Positions 21,433 to 31,823 of a stretch of 62,500 bases of DNA are shown piece by piece. The stretch comes from Symbiodinium natans. Taxonomy: Eukaryota > Sar > Dinophyceae > Suessiales > Symbiodiniaceae. The DNA is taken from positions 1 through 62,500 of the forward strand of contig CAJNDS010000317.1 in NCBI GenBank assembly GCA_905221605.1, given 5' to 3'. The notes beneath the pieces are model-generated. The model was not told where the DNA came from and ran no database searches. It saw nothing but the letters and a program-made list of their open reading frames with translations. A program made the translations under genes and the position numbers. The number at the start of each line of letters is the position of its first letter. Within the stretch, counting starts at the first letter, position 1.

Positions 21433-22260
21433 CTGCAACACTTTCAGAGCCATCCATGAGTGAAAGACGCCGCCTCTCTTTCAAAAAGTGTTTGATCTCG
21501 CGGCTGGCAAATTCCGTTCTCCTGGGCGCACAGAGTGAGACACAGTTCATGAAAAAACTCTTCAGCCAAACACAATGCAACGGCTGAAGCACGTTGAGGC
21601 TAAAGCACTTTGAGGCTTTAGGTTGAAAAGTAGAGCATCGTAGAGCTCAAGAAGCAGGGTTTTTGAAGACGGGTTGCAGCTTTCGAGTTTAAGGCTTAAG
21701 GTTTCAGGCAGGGCTAATCATCGGTTTGCGAAAGGGGCTGTCTCGGCCTGACCCCCCAATGCCAGTTGAGTCTCGGGATCTACCTGAACAGACAACGCGC
21801 TTGGCTTTCTCGCGACCTTTCTTCCCTCTTTCTGCAGGAGCAGCGTGCCATAGCCGTCTTCATCCTGCAGCCGATCCCGAACCCTAGGCCCTAGACCCAA
21901 CTTTGTTCGTTCCAAGGATTTAGGAGAAGAGGTAAGCCTCTGGCATCCTCTGGCAGTAAGCAACTTCGAGCCCAGGCCTCTAGCACTGTGCAGGTGGGCA
22001 CCCGTTTTCCGTTTTGGGCGTAGGCTTAGGCTTTGGGGTGTCGGGCTTTATGGTTCAGAACCGTGCTTGAAACTTAGATAAACTGCTGAAAAATCTTTAG
22101 GGCTCGCGACGCCCCCTGGAGAGATTAGGGCATTCCACAACTGAGGCGGGTGCCAGGCACGATAAACCCGCAAGCGCAAGCGCGCGCAGTGGAGCCAGGG
22201 TCAAAAGGAAGCGCCGCGCGTTGGACAGGCGCAGTGTGATTCATACACGGAAGCGCAGCG
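21433..22260 (-). pseudogene. Decayed copy A of a putative secreted-protein gene
   Basis: Paralogue of the gene at 31051-31714. The exon at 21864-21784 is intact (DEDGYGTLLLQKEGRKVARK, flanked by GCTGCAG|G and CAG|GTAGATCCC). The signal-peptide exon (about 22250-22150, LLTLAPLRALALAG) has lost the in-frame ATG. The exon at 21521-21433 (ENGICQ start) is eight bases shorter than its partner and hits a stop. These breaks make copy A a likely pseudogene. Confidence 0.5.
21784..21864 (-). CDS. Intact exon in copy A, paralogue of 31358-31438
   Basis: Eighty-one bases, phase 0-0, with a canonical AG|G acceptor and a GT donor. Against the partner, most differences are silent (TAT/TAC, GCG/GCC, GCG/GCA), with two adjacent replacements in the centre. 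The exon was under protein-level constraint before or after duplication. Confidence 0.55.
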
Positions 22261-23265
22261 CTACGCTCAGGCTTCTTGGGCCGAGCTTCTGCGGTTTTCA
22301 CGCGTGCGTGTGTGCCGAGACATGACCTTAGAAAAATCCACCTGGCTTCCGTGCCAGTTTACGGAGCTGGTGGCGCTTGCTTAGTTTGTTGACTGAGGAG
22401 CAAGGGACAGGCAGACAGCTTCTCGGGCTCGTGATGTCGGCCCTGACTGGATACAAGTAGGGCGTGTACTCCTCTAACCAATTGGAAATGGGACATGGGC
22501 TTCAGCTTCCCGGCTGCTGACGCTCTTTTTGGTCTGACGGGCACCACGCTCACCCGAGCCACTACACCGGAGGGCAGTCGCCTCAGCGTCACGCGAAGCC
22601 CAAGCCCGAAACCTCAAAGCCTAAACTCGACCCTAAACCCTAAACCCTAAACCCCTAAACCCCTGAGAAGTTCTTGGAATCTGGGTTGAAGCCAAAACTG
22701 CATGGGTCAGGCTCGACACGGGTGCTGATTCTGCAACCTGCCAAGCTTTGGGGGGCCACTTCTGTTGTTGGCTCCGTGTAGTTTAGGGCCTGTGGGATTT
22801 AGGCTGATTTAGGGTTTTGGGGCTTGCTCTACTTTAGGGGGTTTTGGGTTTAGGGGCGGAATCTCCCCACGTCGAACCTCGCCAACATGGACCTGAGGCC
22901 CTGGAAAGGGCTCCACGCTTCCGCATAAACACATCTGCAGAAATCCTCGGCACCCCTAAGCCTGCTTAAGAGATACCCAAGACCAATCCTTCAGGTTTTC
23001 AAGGCTTGCGTGCGTTAAGCAGAGTGTGGGCTTGCGGGTGTTTTTCGGGTTGCTCTTAAGGAACCCTTAAATATTACAACATGACGTACGTAACAAGCCT
23101 ACTATGACAAAGAATCGGGTCTCGGTTCTGAGGGCAAGTGATTGTAAGCTCCTCAGCAGCAACCCAGCGAAGCCTGATGAACTCGACAACCTGAACCCTC
23201 TCTTCAAGCCTCAATGTCCCCGACAGGCTGTGGAACACGTCTCAAGCCTTGCGGGCCTTAACCCT

Positions 23266-23350
23266 CAAACCCTCTCAAGCCCTCTCAAACCCTCTCAAAC
23301 CCTCTCAAACCCTCTCAAGCCCTCTCAAACCCTCTCAAACCCTCTCAAAG
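23266..23350 (+). repeat. Minisatellite, 10-base unit AACCCTCTCA
   Basis: About eight tandem units with AAACCC/AAGCCC variation. Absent from the matching place in copy 1 (about 10525-10560), where only two or three CCCTCAAA units occur. The expansion arose after duplication. Confidence 0.85.
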
Positions 23351-23875
23351 TGCCAGCGAGCCACCCCTCAGGCTGTAGCCCAGCCTGTCATTGTCTAAGC
23401 GACAACCACGCAACGCGCAGTTGGCAACGTCGCAGACGCCACCCTCACCGCCAGCCAGCAGACCTTTTGTTTTGGATGTTGGGTTTGGGGCTTGGGGTTT
23501 GGGGTTTGGTGGTGGGTTTAGGGTCTGGAGTTTGGGGATTTATGGTTTCGGGTGCATTTCAAGGTCAAGGGTTCAGCGGGCTGTGGTGCAGGAGAACAAC
23601 GAATCTGGAAACCCTTTGGTTGGAAGCAGAAACGTCTGAACACCTAAGCCTCAGCCTTACGAAGAATGATTTAATAAGCTCCCCCACACCGGCCCCAAAA
23701 CCCCCGAACCCTAATTCCAAATTTCCCAAAACCCTCAGATCACTAAGCCCTTAGAACCTCAAAGCAACTGTAACTGCCCGTGCACGGATCAAGGAACTAG
23801 CAAGATCCTGGCCTGATCCTCGGGTTTCACTCCGTGAACACTATCACGCCCCGCGCACCGCAAACACACGAACGC

Positions 23876-24122
23876 TGTGAACATTGCGAACACCGCGAAC
23901 ACAGCAAACACCCAATAACACCAATAGCACCCGCGAACACCGCGAACGTCGCCAACACCGCGAACATCGCGAACAAGGCGAACACAGTGAACACCGGGAA
24001 CAAACGAACGCAACGTTGCAAACGCCGCGAACAGTGCGAATGCCGGGAACCCCAGGCACGACGGTCGACACCGCGAACACCACCGAATGCCGCGAACGCC
24101 GCGAACACCGCGAACGCCGCGT
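23876..24122 (+). repeat. Minisatellite, 9-base unit close to CGCGAACAC
   Basis: Roughly 27 diverged units of a CGCGAACAC-like nonamer. All six frames are open in parts because the period is a multiple of three; the minus frames read as Val-Phe-Ala repeats. The matching point in copy 1 (about 11105) has a single unit. Confidence 0.85.
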
Positions 24123-24758
24123 GCTTGGGATTTCGGTTCAGGGTTCAGCGCAAACACCCTTACAAACCCTCAGAACCGTTTCCTGTCCGCTTGTCACGAA
24201 AGATCACGCAAGGGTAAGGTGGCTCAGGTACTGCAGCGGCACGCACAACAGGGTAGGCCCCCGAACCACATCGTGGCATCGGAAGAGGACAGCCGGCACC
24301 GAGCACAAGTCAAAAGGCCCCCACGAAGCAGTGGAGAGACCCGGCTGCCAGCAACTGTCACGGGATTGGGCACGACAGCCCCCACGACCCCCTTTAGAAG
24401 GAAAGCGCAAACCGGCTGCTCGGGTGCTCTTAGGCCAAGAGGTGTAGGCAGTGAGGGTGCGTCAGCCCTTCCTTGAGGGATCTTCAATGGCAGCAAGGGC
24501 CTACTCCCGCTCACGAGTTTCAGGACGCCACGCCCGGGACCGGGCCAAAAACCCCGCGCATCAAGCGAGCTAATGACAAGCAAAATCAAGAAGGCTGTGC
24601 AGTTGGAGCTGCGAGGAGCTGGAGTTTCCGGAGGCCGTCCGCGGACCGCAGCCCGCAGGTGAGCCGAAAGATCTCCGAGACCGGAAATTCCCCGCAGATC
24701 CCAAACCGAACAACCTTGAAACCCACAACCACAATCTGCTGCGCTTACGTGAAACTGC

Positions 24759-24806
24759 CCGGCGGCACTTGGCTGCTGCATGTAGTTTCATCCCGTCCAC
24801 AAAGTC
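24759..24806 (-). CDS. Exon of an unrecognised gene, copy 2
   Basis: Identical peptide to the exon at 11459-11506 with the same AG|G acceptor and GC donor. The upstream open part differs: this copy reads AFLEGLSRPKYVLAQVLHLS, with local indels. Confidence 0.42.
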
Positions 24807-26117
24807 CTGGGACAGATGCAGCACCTGGGCAAGCACATATTTAGGCCTGGAGAGCCCCTCCAAAAAGGCTATCTGGGGACATCTTCGGCCCAGATTCTCA
24901 TGGCTATCCCCCAAACCCTAAACCCTAAACCATAAACCTAAACCCTAAACCCTAAACCCTAAACCCTAAACCCTAAACTCCCTAAACCCAATGTAGGGGA
25001 ACCTATCAGAAGAACCTTCCTGCTGCGCTCGGAGGATGGCTTGATCAGGGCTTGAGAGGGGCTTCACGGTCTCTCATCAGCCTAACATGCTCTCATGAGA
25101 GGACAGGTCTTACAGCAAGCCCAGCAAGACTGAATCCCAAACCCCAAACTTGGAGTCTCCCCAATTTGGCACTTGAACTTAAACCTTAACCCCCAAAACC
25201 CTACACCCTCCTAAACCCCAAACCCCAAACCCAGAGTGCAAAAGGCAGGAACCCAGTTCTAGGATTTGGGACTTATGCTTCTGAAGCACAGCTGCCGGTT
25301 TCGCGGTGTTGGGGTCTAGGGGCTTTGGGGTTTAGGGCTTGGGGCTCGGGGCTTCGGGCGTGGAGTCCTGAACCCTTAAGCCGCTTACTTGAGCGCTAAA
25401 TCCTGCACCCTCGCCACCCCTTCAACCCCAGAGCACGTGCACCCAATATCCTAGTCACCTGTAGGATGTAGAGTTTAGAGCCTAGGACTTTGCAAAAGCG
25501 CAGAAGTGCAAACTAGTTTCGAAGGCTTCGAAAAGGGGGGGGGGGGGGGCCGACGTCTTGAGTGTAGAGGCGTTTTTGGTTTGGGGCCTTGAGTAGTTTA
25601 GGGTCCTCCCAAGCAGCCCGCAAAGATCGAGGCTGGCGCCGGCTCTTGCGATGCCCAAAGGTTGTCGATCTCTTCCGTGTCTTTCTTGGACTCCTGAATC
25701 TCTGAACAATGCTACTCAGACACTACTCTGCTCAGGTTTAGGGCCCCTGAGACCTAAGCCCCGAAGGCCACTTAAAAAGCCCTGAAACCCTCGAGGCTTA
25801 GGGGGTTCAGGGTGTAGGGTTCGGGGCCCTGAACTTCTTAAACCCCAAGAAACCCTGAACCCTAAAACCTAAACTCTAAGCCCTGGACCCTGAAGCCCAA
25901 AAAACCCAAACAAGTCTAAGACGACTCGCGGCTTGGCATCTGCCAGGCCACATAGGGTTGAGTATTTAACCCCTATACATACCTTATATAGTGCCTACAT
26001 GCGTAAGTAGCCCCCACATAACCCCTAAGGTCCCTTATAAGGGTCCCTCCTCTAGTCCCTTGATTATGTTGCTCGGAGCACTTCCAGCAGCGCAATTCCT
26101 GGTTTGGGCGTGGTTTA

Positions 26118-26424
26118 GGATTTAGGGTTTAGGGTTTAGGGTTTAGGGTTTAGGGTTTAGGGTTTAGGGTTTAGGCTTTAGGGCTTCGGGGTTCTTGTCT
26201 TCATCACGGCAGATGCTGGAAAATAACGCATCACATACAAGGAAACCTCAGCTTTGGGCCATCTTCGAGGTGACCATGCAAGGCCTTCAAGGCCCCAAGG
26301 CCTTAGGGCTTAGGATGTTTGGAACCCCTAAATACCCTAAGCCTTCGAGTCTGAAACCCTCAAGTCCAAACCCTAAACCCTAAACCCTAAACCCTAAACC
26401 CTAAACCCTAAACCCTAAACCCTG
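26118..26424. repeat. Convergent TTTAGGG and CCCTAAA arrays
   Basis: TTTAGGG about eight times at 26118-26180 and CCCTAAA about eight times at 26365-26424, pointing towards each other across 185 bases. Copy 1 of the duplication lacks both arrays, so they were gained here or lost there. Confidence 0.85.
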
Positions 26425-26762
26425 AAGGGCTCCTCCATCAGGCCATTGAGGCTAATCTGATGATAGTTGGGAATGCTCTGCTCCAGACTTCGGCACGAGG
26501 CCGTTGAAACCTCCAGGGTTAGGGGTTGAAGGGTTCTGGGTTTTAGGGTTTAGGGGCGACTTGGCTAGCGAACACTAAAACCAACAACTCAGCGCACAAG
26601 ATGTGTGGCGAATGAACGCTGGGATTAAGATGGGGGTTAAGAAGAAAGCTGGGCCTTCAGACGCACATGGGGGTTTACGAGAATAAGGACCTCTAATATA
26701 AACCCCCAAACAGCAGGATCCCCTTATAACAAGGACCCATAAGGTATCACTATTTTCCCCGC

Positions 26763-27179
26763 ATGTGGCGGTTACCACCCCTACATGGTCAGCTGCTGTT
26801 CCATGCCTATTTTAGCCTCCTGGCCACTTTGCACTCCAAGACCATTGAAGCCCTTGCGCGAAAAACGAGCGGCAACCCTTCAGGTAGCTACAAAATCGGA
26901 GGTCTCGGCTGGGTCGGACTCAGATTCTGCTCAACTTACATGCCAAACATGGGCCAGCAGGTCCAAACCCCCAGGTGGATCAGCCCTGTAACCCTCAGGG
27001 CTCAGAAGTTAAGAGGGAGAATGAAATGCATAGCGGACCCTCGTGTCATGAGTTCCACTGTCCTTCTTTCGCCCACAGGGCTCGGTCGCTTTCTTCGAAG
27101 CGGGTCCACCCCGCGCAGCATGGTCTGCAGTAGACAAAACGTGAGTACTCCCACGTCTGCGCGGTCTACAGGTCCATAG
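26763..27179 (+). CDS. ORF, 138 codons, weak
   Basis: Begins ATG with HGQLLFHAYFSLLATLHSKT and IEALARKTSG. A second open frame overlaps (26785-26991), and CAG|GTAGC and CAG|GTCC donors lie inside. The first 45 codons look coding and the rest less so. No family recognised. Confidence 0.25.
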   Translation: MWRLPPLHGQLLFHAYFSLLATLHSKTIEALARKTSGNPSGSYKIGGLGWVGLRFCSTYMPNMGQQVQTPRWISPVTLRAQKLRGRMKCIADPRVMSSTVLLSPTGLGRFLRSGSTPRSMVCSRQNVSTPTSARSTGP

Positions 27180-27650
27180 CGGTTGTCTGTCGAGGTCAGG
27201 GAAGTGTATGCCAGCCACCCCCCCCCTGGCCACACATTTCTGGAATCCCGAAAGCTCGCTATTCGGGACTGGGGATATGTCCTGGGTGCCGAAATATGCT
27301 GAAAACTAAAGCTTCCCTAAGTCCAGCAAGTATGTCCTGGATCTGAAATCTAAGCCTTCCCATGTCTGCGCCGTCTTCATGGGCCCATAGCGGTGTGTCG
27401 GACCCAGGGCAGGTTCCTCCCCTTGCAATGAACCGGGGGGGCTGACTATTCAAGCCCCGAGATAAGTCCTGGAGCTGACATGTGCTCCTAAACCCTAAAC
27501 CCTAAACCCTAAACCCTAAGCCCTAAACCCTAAGATGCAGGGCTATGTCCTGGATCTGGCTTCCCAGATCTGCCCCCATCCTGGGTTCTGGCGGCGGTCT
27601 GTCGGGTGTATGGCGGACCCCACCGCCTCCATACATTTTTAAACTTGGCT
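27130..27650. repeat. Degenerate ~200-bp tandem repeat, three units
   Basis: Units share TATGTCCTGGATCTG, CTTCCCATGTCTGC-CCGTCT, GGCCCATAGCGG-TGTCG and a C-rich tail. They start near 27130, 27330 and 27540. A CCCTAAA array (27488-27530) is inserted between units two and three. Confidence 0.65.
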
Positions 27651-28063
27651 GCACTTAGCAGGGTAGCTAAAAATTAAACTTTTAGCTGCCTTAATAAGAA
27701 ACCCAATAAACCCAAAAAAGGTAAGGATCTAAAGTTACAGTAAAGCACCACAAAGTAAAAAACTGGGGTAGCTCCCCCTGACGCCTTTGCACCCAAGAGA
27801 GTGGCCGGCAATAGCCGAAATATGCAGATGGTGGAGGAATGAAGAAATCGAGTCTTGCCCCCCCTCCCCGCTAAGCATTCTTTCTCCTGGGACTCCCTGA
27901 CTGGCCCCAAAGTACACCCCTCCCCCCCTCCGAAAAACATTATCTCGGCGTGGGGATGGTTTCAGGGTTCAGGATTCAGGATTTAAAGCTTCAGGGCTTC
28001 GGGGCTTCGTGGGCTGTAGGGCTTTGGGGGTTTCGGGGGTCTCTGAGCTCCTCTATCCGGCAC

Positions 28064-29206
28064 CTCAGTGAGGTAGGTGTAGTTGTTGACGGCCGCTTTC
28101 CGGTCCAGGTCGTACCAGCCCAAAATCCAGCAGTAGGCATCGTCCAGGGGATATGACCAGTCGACGATGTTGTGAAGGCTGCGCCCATCGGGCAGCCTCC
28201 GCTAAACCGTAAACCCTAAACCCTAAACCCTACAACCCTACATTTAGCCGGGGGCGCCAAGCTTTGTTTTGAAGGGTTCATGGGAGGCGCACAGAACTAT
28301 GCATGGCTGTAACCGTTACAACCCTATTTAGAACACTTACAGCCCTACTTAGTGGTACATATGCCCTAAAGCCTAGTTACAACCACCTGCGAACCTCTAC
28401 AACCTCCAAGCAGGAAGCTTTTGAGGGTCTTGGGTGACAAGGTTGGGTTCACGAAACCCTGAACGCTACACTTTAAACCCGTTGTGGGCTTCGGATTGAG
28501 GCAACAAGAGATTTGGGAAGCCACCAGCCTGAGCGTCTTTGACATGTTGGACTGCGGTATGTACAACTTGTAAAACTCGTTGAAGAACTCGGCGAAGCTC
28601 CGCGGGTCAGCCTGGAAACCGTGACAAGCGGCTGCGGACCACATTTGGAAGCTTTTGGACTTCAATCTCGAGTGAAAGACCATGTGAGCCCAGAAGCCCC
28701 AAAAGCGAAAACAATTTCGCATTGCGCGAACCCAACCGTCCAAAAGCGATGACCCGTTAGGCATTTCGCGCACCCAGCTGCTCAAAAGCGACGACGGTTT
28801 CGAGGACGGCGAGCGCGGACACGCCCGCCCTTGGGCGAGAGCGCGATTCTCGTCCAAATTTGTGGAGAAGGCCTCGGGAAAAGCCCATCGACCTGGCCCC
28901 TCGTACCCTTGACGTTAGAACCCCTTAGTGTTGACACGCTGTGAAGGAGCCAAAAAAACACCAGAACAGACACCATAAACGGTAAACATGGCAAAAAGTC
29001 CAGAAGCTGCAAAACACCAATTAAAGCACACAAACCGAAACACACAAACACACACAGACACACAGAGACAGACAGAGAGACAGATAGAGTCTCTTTAACA
29101 ATGAAACCCCAAAAAGGCTGAAATCTGAACCTGGCCTTTCGTCGGCTGACTGCACAGTTGCTGGTCCATTCGCCAAGGCCGCCATAGACACACCAGCCGT
29201 CCTCAC
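28064..29206 (-). CDS. Three-exon chain of an unrecognised gene (partial)
   Basis: Exons: 29206-29136, 28872-28529, 28196-28064. Acceptors are TTGACAG|G, TTCCCGAG|G and GCGGAG|G; donors are AAG|GCCAGG, CTCAG|GCTGG and GAG|GTGCC, two of them GC. Phases fit at both junctions (0 and 2), giving one open frame of about 180 residues. Visible: a Cys/Trp-rich start (YGGLGEWTSNCAVSRRK), a 14-residue tandem repeat (SSLLSSWVREMPNG, SSLLDGWVRAMRNC) from a 42-base duplication, a helical stretch SFAEFFNEFYKLYIPQSN, and DWSYPLDDAYCWILGWYDL. No start or stop codon was located; further exons are expected on both sides. The first part has a faint thrombospondin-repeat flavour but lacks the full Cys pattern. 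Function unknown. Confidence 0.6.
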
Positions 29207-29225
29207 CTGTCAAAGATTGGGGGTG

Positions 29226-29290
29226 TAACCCTAAACCCTAAACCCTAAACCCTAAACCCTAAACCCTAAACCTTCAACCCTCAACCCTAA
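29226..29290 (-). repeat. CCCTAAA array
   Basis: About seven CCCTAAA units and two CCCTCAA variants, immediately upstream of the first exon of the chain at 28064-29206. Confidence 0.88.
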
Positions 29291-29696
29291 ACCCCAGGCT
29301 CCGGCGTTTTGTGGCAGGGCTTCATTCGTGTTCAAGGGCCCAGGCTCTCAGGCGTTAGGAATTGAAGGCGCCGGGGTTGGAGTTTAGAGCCCTCCTTTTG
29401 TGTCATTGTTATCATTTCAGAATGTCATGGGGCCCCACGAATTTTATTGCTACTATCAATATTGAAGCTATTCTTAATTAGCATTTCCCAGCATAGGGTC
29501 CCTCAAATACACCCAAAAACACGGGCCCTTACCGTACGAAACCCCAAGCTGCGTACACCGATTTTCGGAAACCGCATATCAACCCAAAACCCCTAACCCT
29601 CCACTTTGGGGGGGATCAATTTCCAAGACCCTTGATCAACAGCAGCAAAACGCAGCGCGCTCCGATTGAGGAGTTCGGGTGCAAGACTATGGCCAG

Positions 29697-29749
29697 GTGC
29701 CTGGGTGCTTGGCAAGAACCTCCGAAATTGGTACCTGGCGGTGCGTTAG
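29697..29749 (+). CDS. Terminal exon, copy B of the LGKNL exon
   Basis: After ATGGCCAG|G the frame reads AWVLGKNLRNWYLAVR and TAG. Its paralogue is at 20970-21152. The larger ORF over this place (29632-30210) is in a different frame and is not conserved. Confidence 0.33.
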
Positions 29750-30343
29750 CAGTTCACATCAAAAGCGTAGGAATGCTTTCCAAACCCCATCATGCGAGCA
29801 TCGTGTATAAGTCCCCCCGTGCAAGCTTGCTTGAAAGCAGTGATTTCATGCGAAAACTATTGGGGGTCTTCAAAACATATGACTTCTGTCCAACTGCGAG
29901 CATTGTGTGTGCAAAGGGGCTGCCCCCCCCTCCCCACCACCCCGCTCTTTCAAGCCGAGCAAAGCTTGAATCTTTCGAGTACAAGAGACAAGAGATGCAG
30001 ATATGGAGGCGAGCATACCAGCCCTCGAGGTTTAACGCCTTCCGACGCGTTTGGTGTCAGAGGGTGAAGCTTCAATCGTGTTCCGCAAACATACCAAAAC
30101 TCAATCTTGAGATTTCGCGTCTCGAGTGTGAGACGCCCGTCGATCGTGCTCGCCCCCCCAAAATAGGAAGGTCAAATTGTCGAACCCTCGCCCGCTTAAA
30201 GCCCAGATAAGTCCCGAAAAGCCCTATTCCTTCAAACGCTATAAAATCATTGTTAAGTGAATGCCTTATGAGGGCCCTTTGCACCACAACTGTCAACGGG
30301 GATCAGGGGGATGAGGGTTCGGGTGTTTGAGGGCCTTGAAATG

Positions 30344-30456
30344 TACCCAGAGACTCCAAAACCCCTTAATTAAGGAATATACTTTAAATCATAGTAGGGT
30401 TCCTACTATAATTTAAGGTATATTGCTTAGTTAAGGGGTTTTGGAGTCTCTGGGTA
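30344..30456. mobile_element. Foldback (MITE-like) element
   Basis: Two ~54-base arms in inverted orientation, beginning TACCCAGAGACTCCAAAACC and its complement, separated by a three-base loop. About four mismatches between the arms. The ends are sharp, but I see no convincing target-site duplication. Confidence 0.75.
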
Positions 30457-30752
30457 GGGATGCGGGCTGCTGGTTTCTTGCCACTTCACACTTGACGCTT
30501 GCCACTTTGCACTTACACCTTGCACTAGATACTTTACGCATTGAATCAGTACATTAGCTGGTTTTGGGTTGACCCGACAGAATACAGCGGCCTATTGAAT
30601 ATTATTTAAATTTGAATTGGTAGTAGAGCAGCTTCCCACATGCCTATGCAAGGAGGATGTGCGGAAAATGGAACATATTGGCCCTACATAGACCCTCTGG
30701 GACTGAAACGTAACATCGTAAACTCCTCAACTGTGGTCGCTGCGCGGGACAC

Positions 30753-30850
30753 GAGACGCGAGACGCGAGACGCGAGACGCGAGACGCGAGACGCGAGACG
30801 CGAGACGCGAGACGCGAGACGCGAGACGCGAGACGCGAGACGCGAGACGC
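30753..30850 (+). repeat. Fourteen perfect GAGACGC heptamers
   Basis: Ninety-eight bases of exactly repeated GAGACGC, then degenerate GACGCGGG-like DNA to about 30905. Perfect identity implies recent expansion. Both strands are open across it (Arg-rich peptides), with no coding meaning. Confidence 0.95.
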
Positions 30851-31050
30851 GCGGCTCGGGGCGCGGGACGCGGGGTGCGGGAAAGGACGCAGGGACGCGG
30901 GGCTGAGAGCGTTGGAGAGGGAAGGGAGCTGTAGCTTTGGGGTTCAAGGCTCGATTCAGTATCTGCCAAGATCATCCTGCCAGCTTCATGGGGCGGGACT
31001 TCGCTGCTTCATGAACGGTGACAATCATCTGAAAACACCTGCACCGAAAC

Positions 31051-31714
31051 CTGCAACACTGTGAGCCAGTCGTGAGTAAAAAAAGTGCACAGATGCGGCC
31101 TCCGCTTCACGCGCTGTTTCAGTACCCGACTGGCAGATTCCATTCTCCTGAGAGCACGAAAGAAGGCGAAGTCCCGAAACCCCAAAACACTCGGAGGCTT
31201 TGGGTTTAGACTGAGACTTGGAGATTACAAGTTGGTCTGAAGGCCCGTTGCGGCTGAGGCGGTGTAGGCCTTACGCTTTAGGAATTAATCAGGGTTTCAG
31301 AGTTTGAGGCGGTCTCGGGCTGCCCCCCCTCAATGCCAGCTGAGTCTCGGGATCTACCTGAACAGCCAATGCGCTTGACGTTCTGGCGACCTTTCTTCCC
31401 TCTTTCTGCAGGAGCAGCGTGCCGTAGCCGTCTTCATCCTGCAGCCGATCCCAAGACAGGGATTTCGCGGAAGAGGTAAACCTCTAGCAGTAAGATACTT
31501 CGGGGCCAGGCCTCAGGCATTTCAGGCTGAGGCTTCAGGGTGTCGGGCTTTATGGTTTCGAACCTTGCTTGAAGCATGGATAAACCGCTCAAATCCTTAG
31601 GGGCTTGGAGCATTCCACAACTAAGGCCGGTGCCAGGCACGATGGAGCTGCAAGTGCAAGTGCACGCAGGGCCAGGGTCAAAAGAAGCACAGTGCGTGTG
31701 GCCACATGCGCCAT
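31051..31714 (-). CDS. Small putative secreted-protein gene, copy B
   Basis: The first exon starts ATG at 31714 with a signal peptide (MAHVATRTVLLLTLALRALA, then LAAPSCLAPALVVEC). The second exon, 31438-31358, encodes DEDGYGTLLLQKEGRKVART to AVQ, with AG|G and GT borders. The third, 31147-31051, begins ENGICQSGTETAREAEAASV. The junction between exons two and three is phase 0 and canonical GT-AG. The donor of exon one is uncertain: no GT fits well, and CTAAG|GATTTG (a GA donor) is possible. The 3' end is unresolved; a stretch at about 31035-30975 (IVTVHEAAKSRPMKLAG) ends in a stop shared with copy A. The product would enter the secretory pathway. No family recognised. Confidence 0.55.
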
Positions 31715-31805
31715 GGCTCACGAATGGAAGCACGGCGAAGGTCTACGCTCGTGCTGCAAACAGGCAGCGGCGCAATCCGTGCAAGTACATGCAGGCCTCA
31801 AAGTT

Positions 31806-31823
31806 CAGCATTTTGGCTCAAAG
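31806..31823 (+). other. Possible relict of the dinoflagellate spliced leader
   Basis: CATTTTGGCTCAA (31809-31821) matches 13 consecutive bases of the dinoflagellate spliced leader, preceded by AG and followed by AG as in the leader but with one base lost and one gained. The following plus-strand frame is open (GSKLLAATYISEVKREERNF to a stop at 31892). Such relicts are known where mRNAs were copied back into dinoflagellate genomes. Chance resemblance is not excluded. Confidence 0.4.

Larger units (their letters stand above)
20970..22330. repeat. Segmental duplication 2, copy A
   Basis: Matches 29660-31800 in the same orientation: 20990-21090 with 29670-29750, 21340-21550 with 30960-31165, 21730-21880 with 31310-31450, 22000-22260 with 31530-31750. 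Shared blocks include CTGCACCGAAACCTGCAACA and the exon pair described for 21784-21864. Confidence 0.82.
22340..26507 (+). repeat. Segmental duplication 1, copy 2
   Basis: Longer than copy 1 because of a 10-base-unit array at about 23266-23350, a 9-base-unit array at 23876-24122, and CCCTAAA/TTTAGGG arrays at 24908-24985, 26118-26180 and 26365-26424. Several frames open in copy 1 carry stops or shifts here, so this looks like the faster-decaying copy. Confidence 0.85.
29660..31800. repeat. Segmental duplication 2, copy B
   Basis: Partner of 20970-22330. It is longer because it contains the open stretch at 29760-30210, the foldback element at 30344-30456 and the GAGACGC array at 30753-30850, none of which is in copy A. 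Confidence 0.82.

Noticed and set aside
23789-24447. Several ORFs of 80-187 codons around 23.8-24.4 kb
   Set aside because: They follow the CGCGAACAC minisatellite, whose nine-base period keeps frames open.
30640-30975. Arg-rich ORFs on both strands at the GAGACGC array
   Set aside because: Twenty-one-base codon periodicity of a heptamer repeat explains them.
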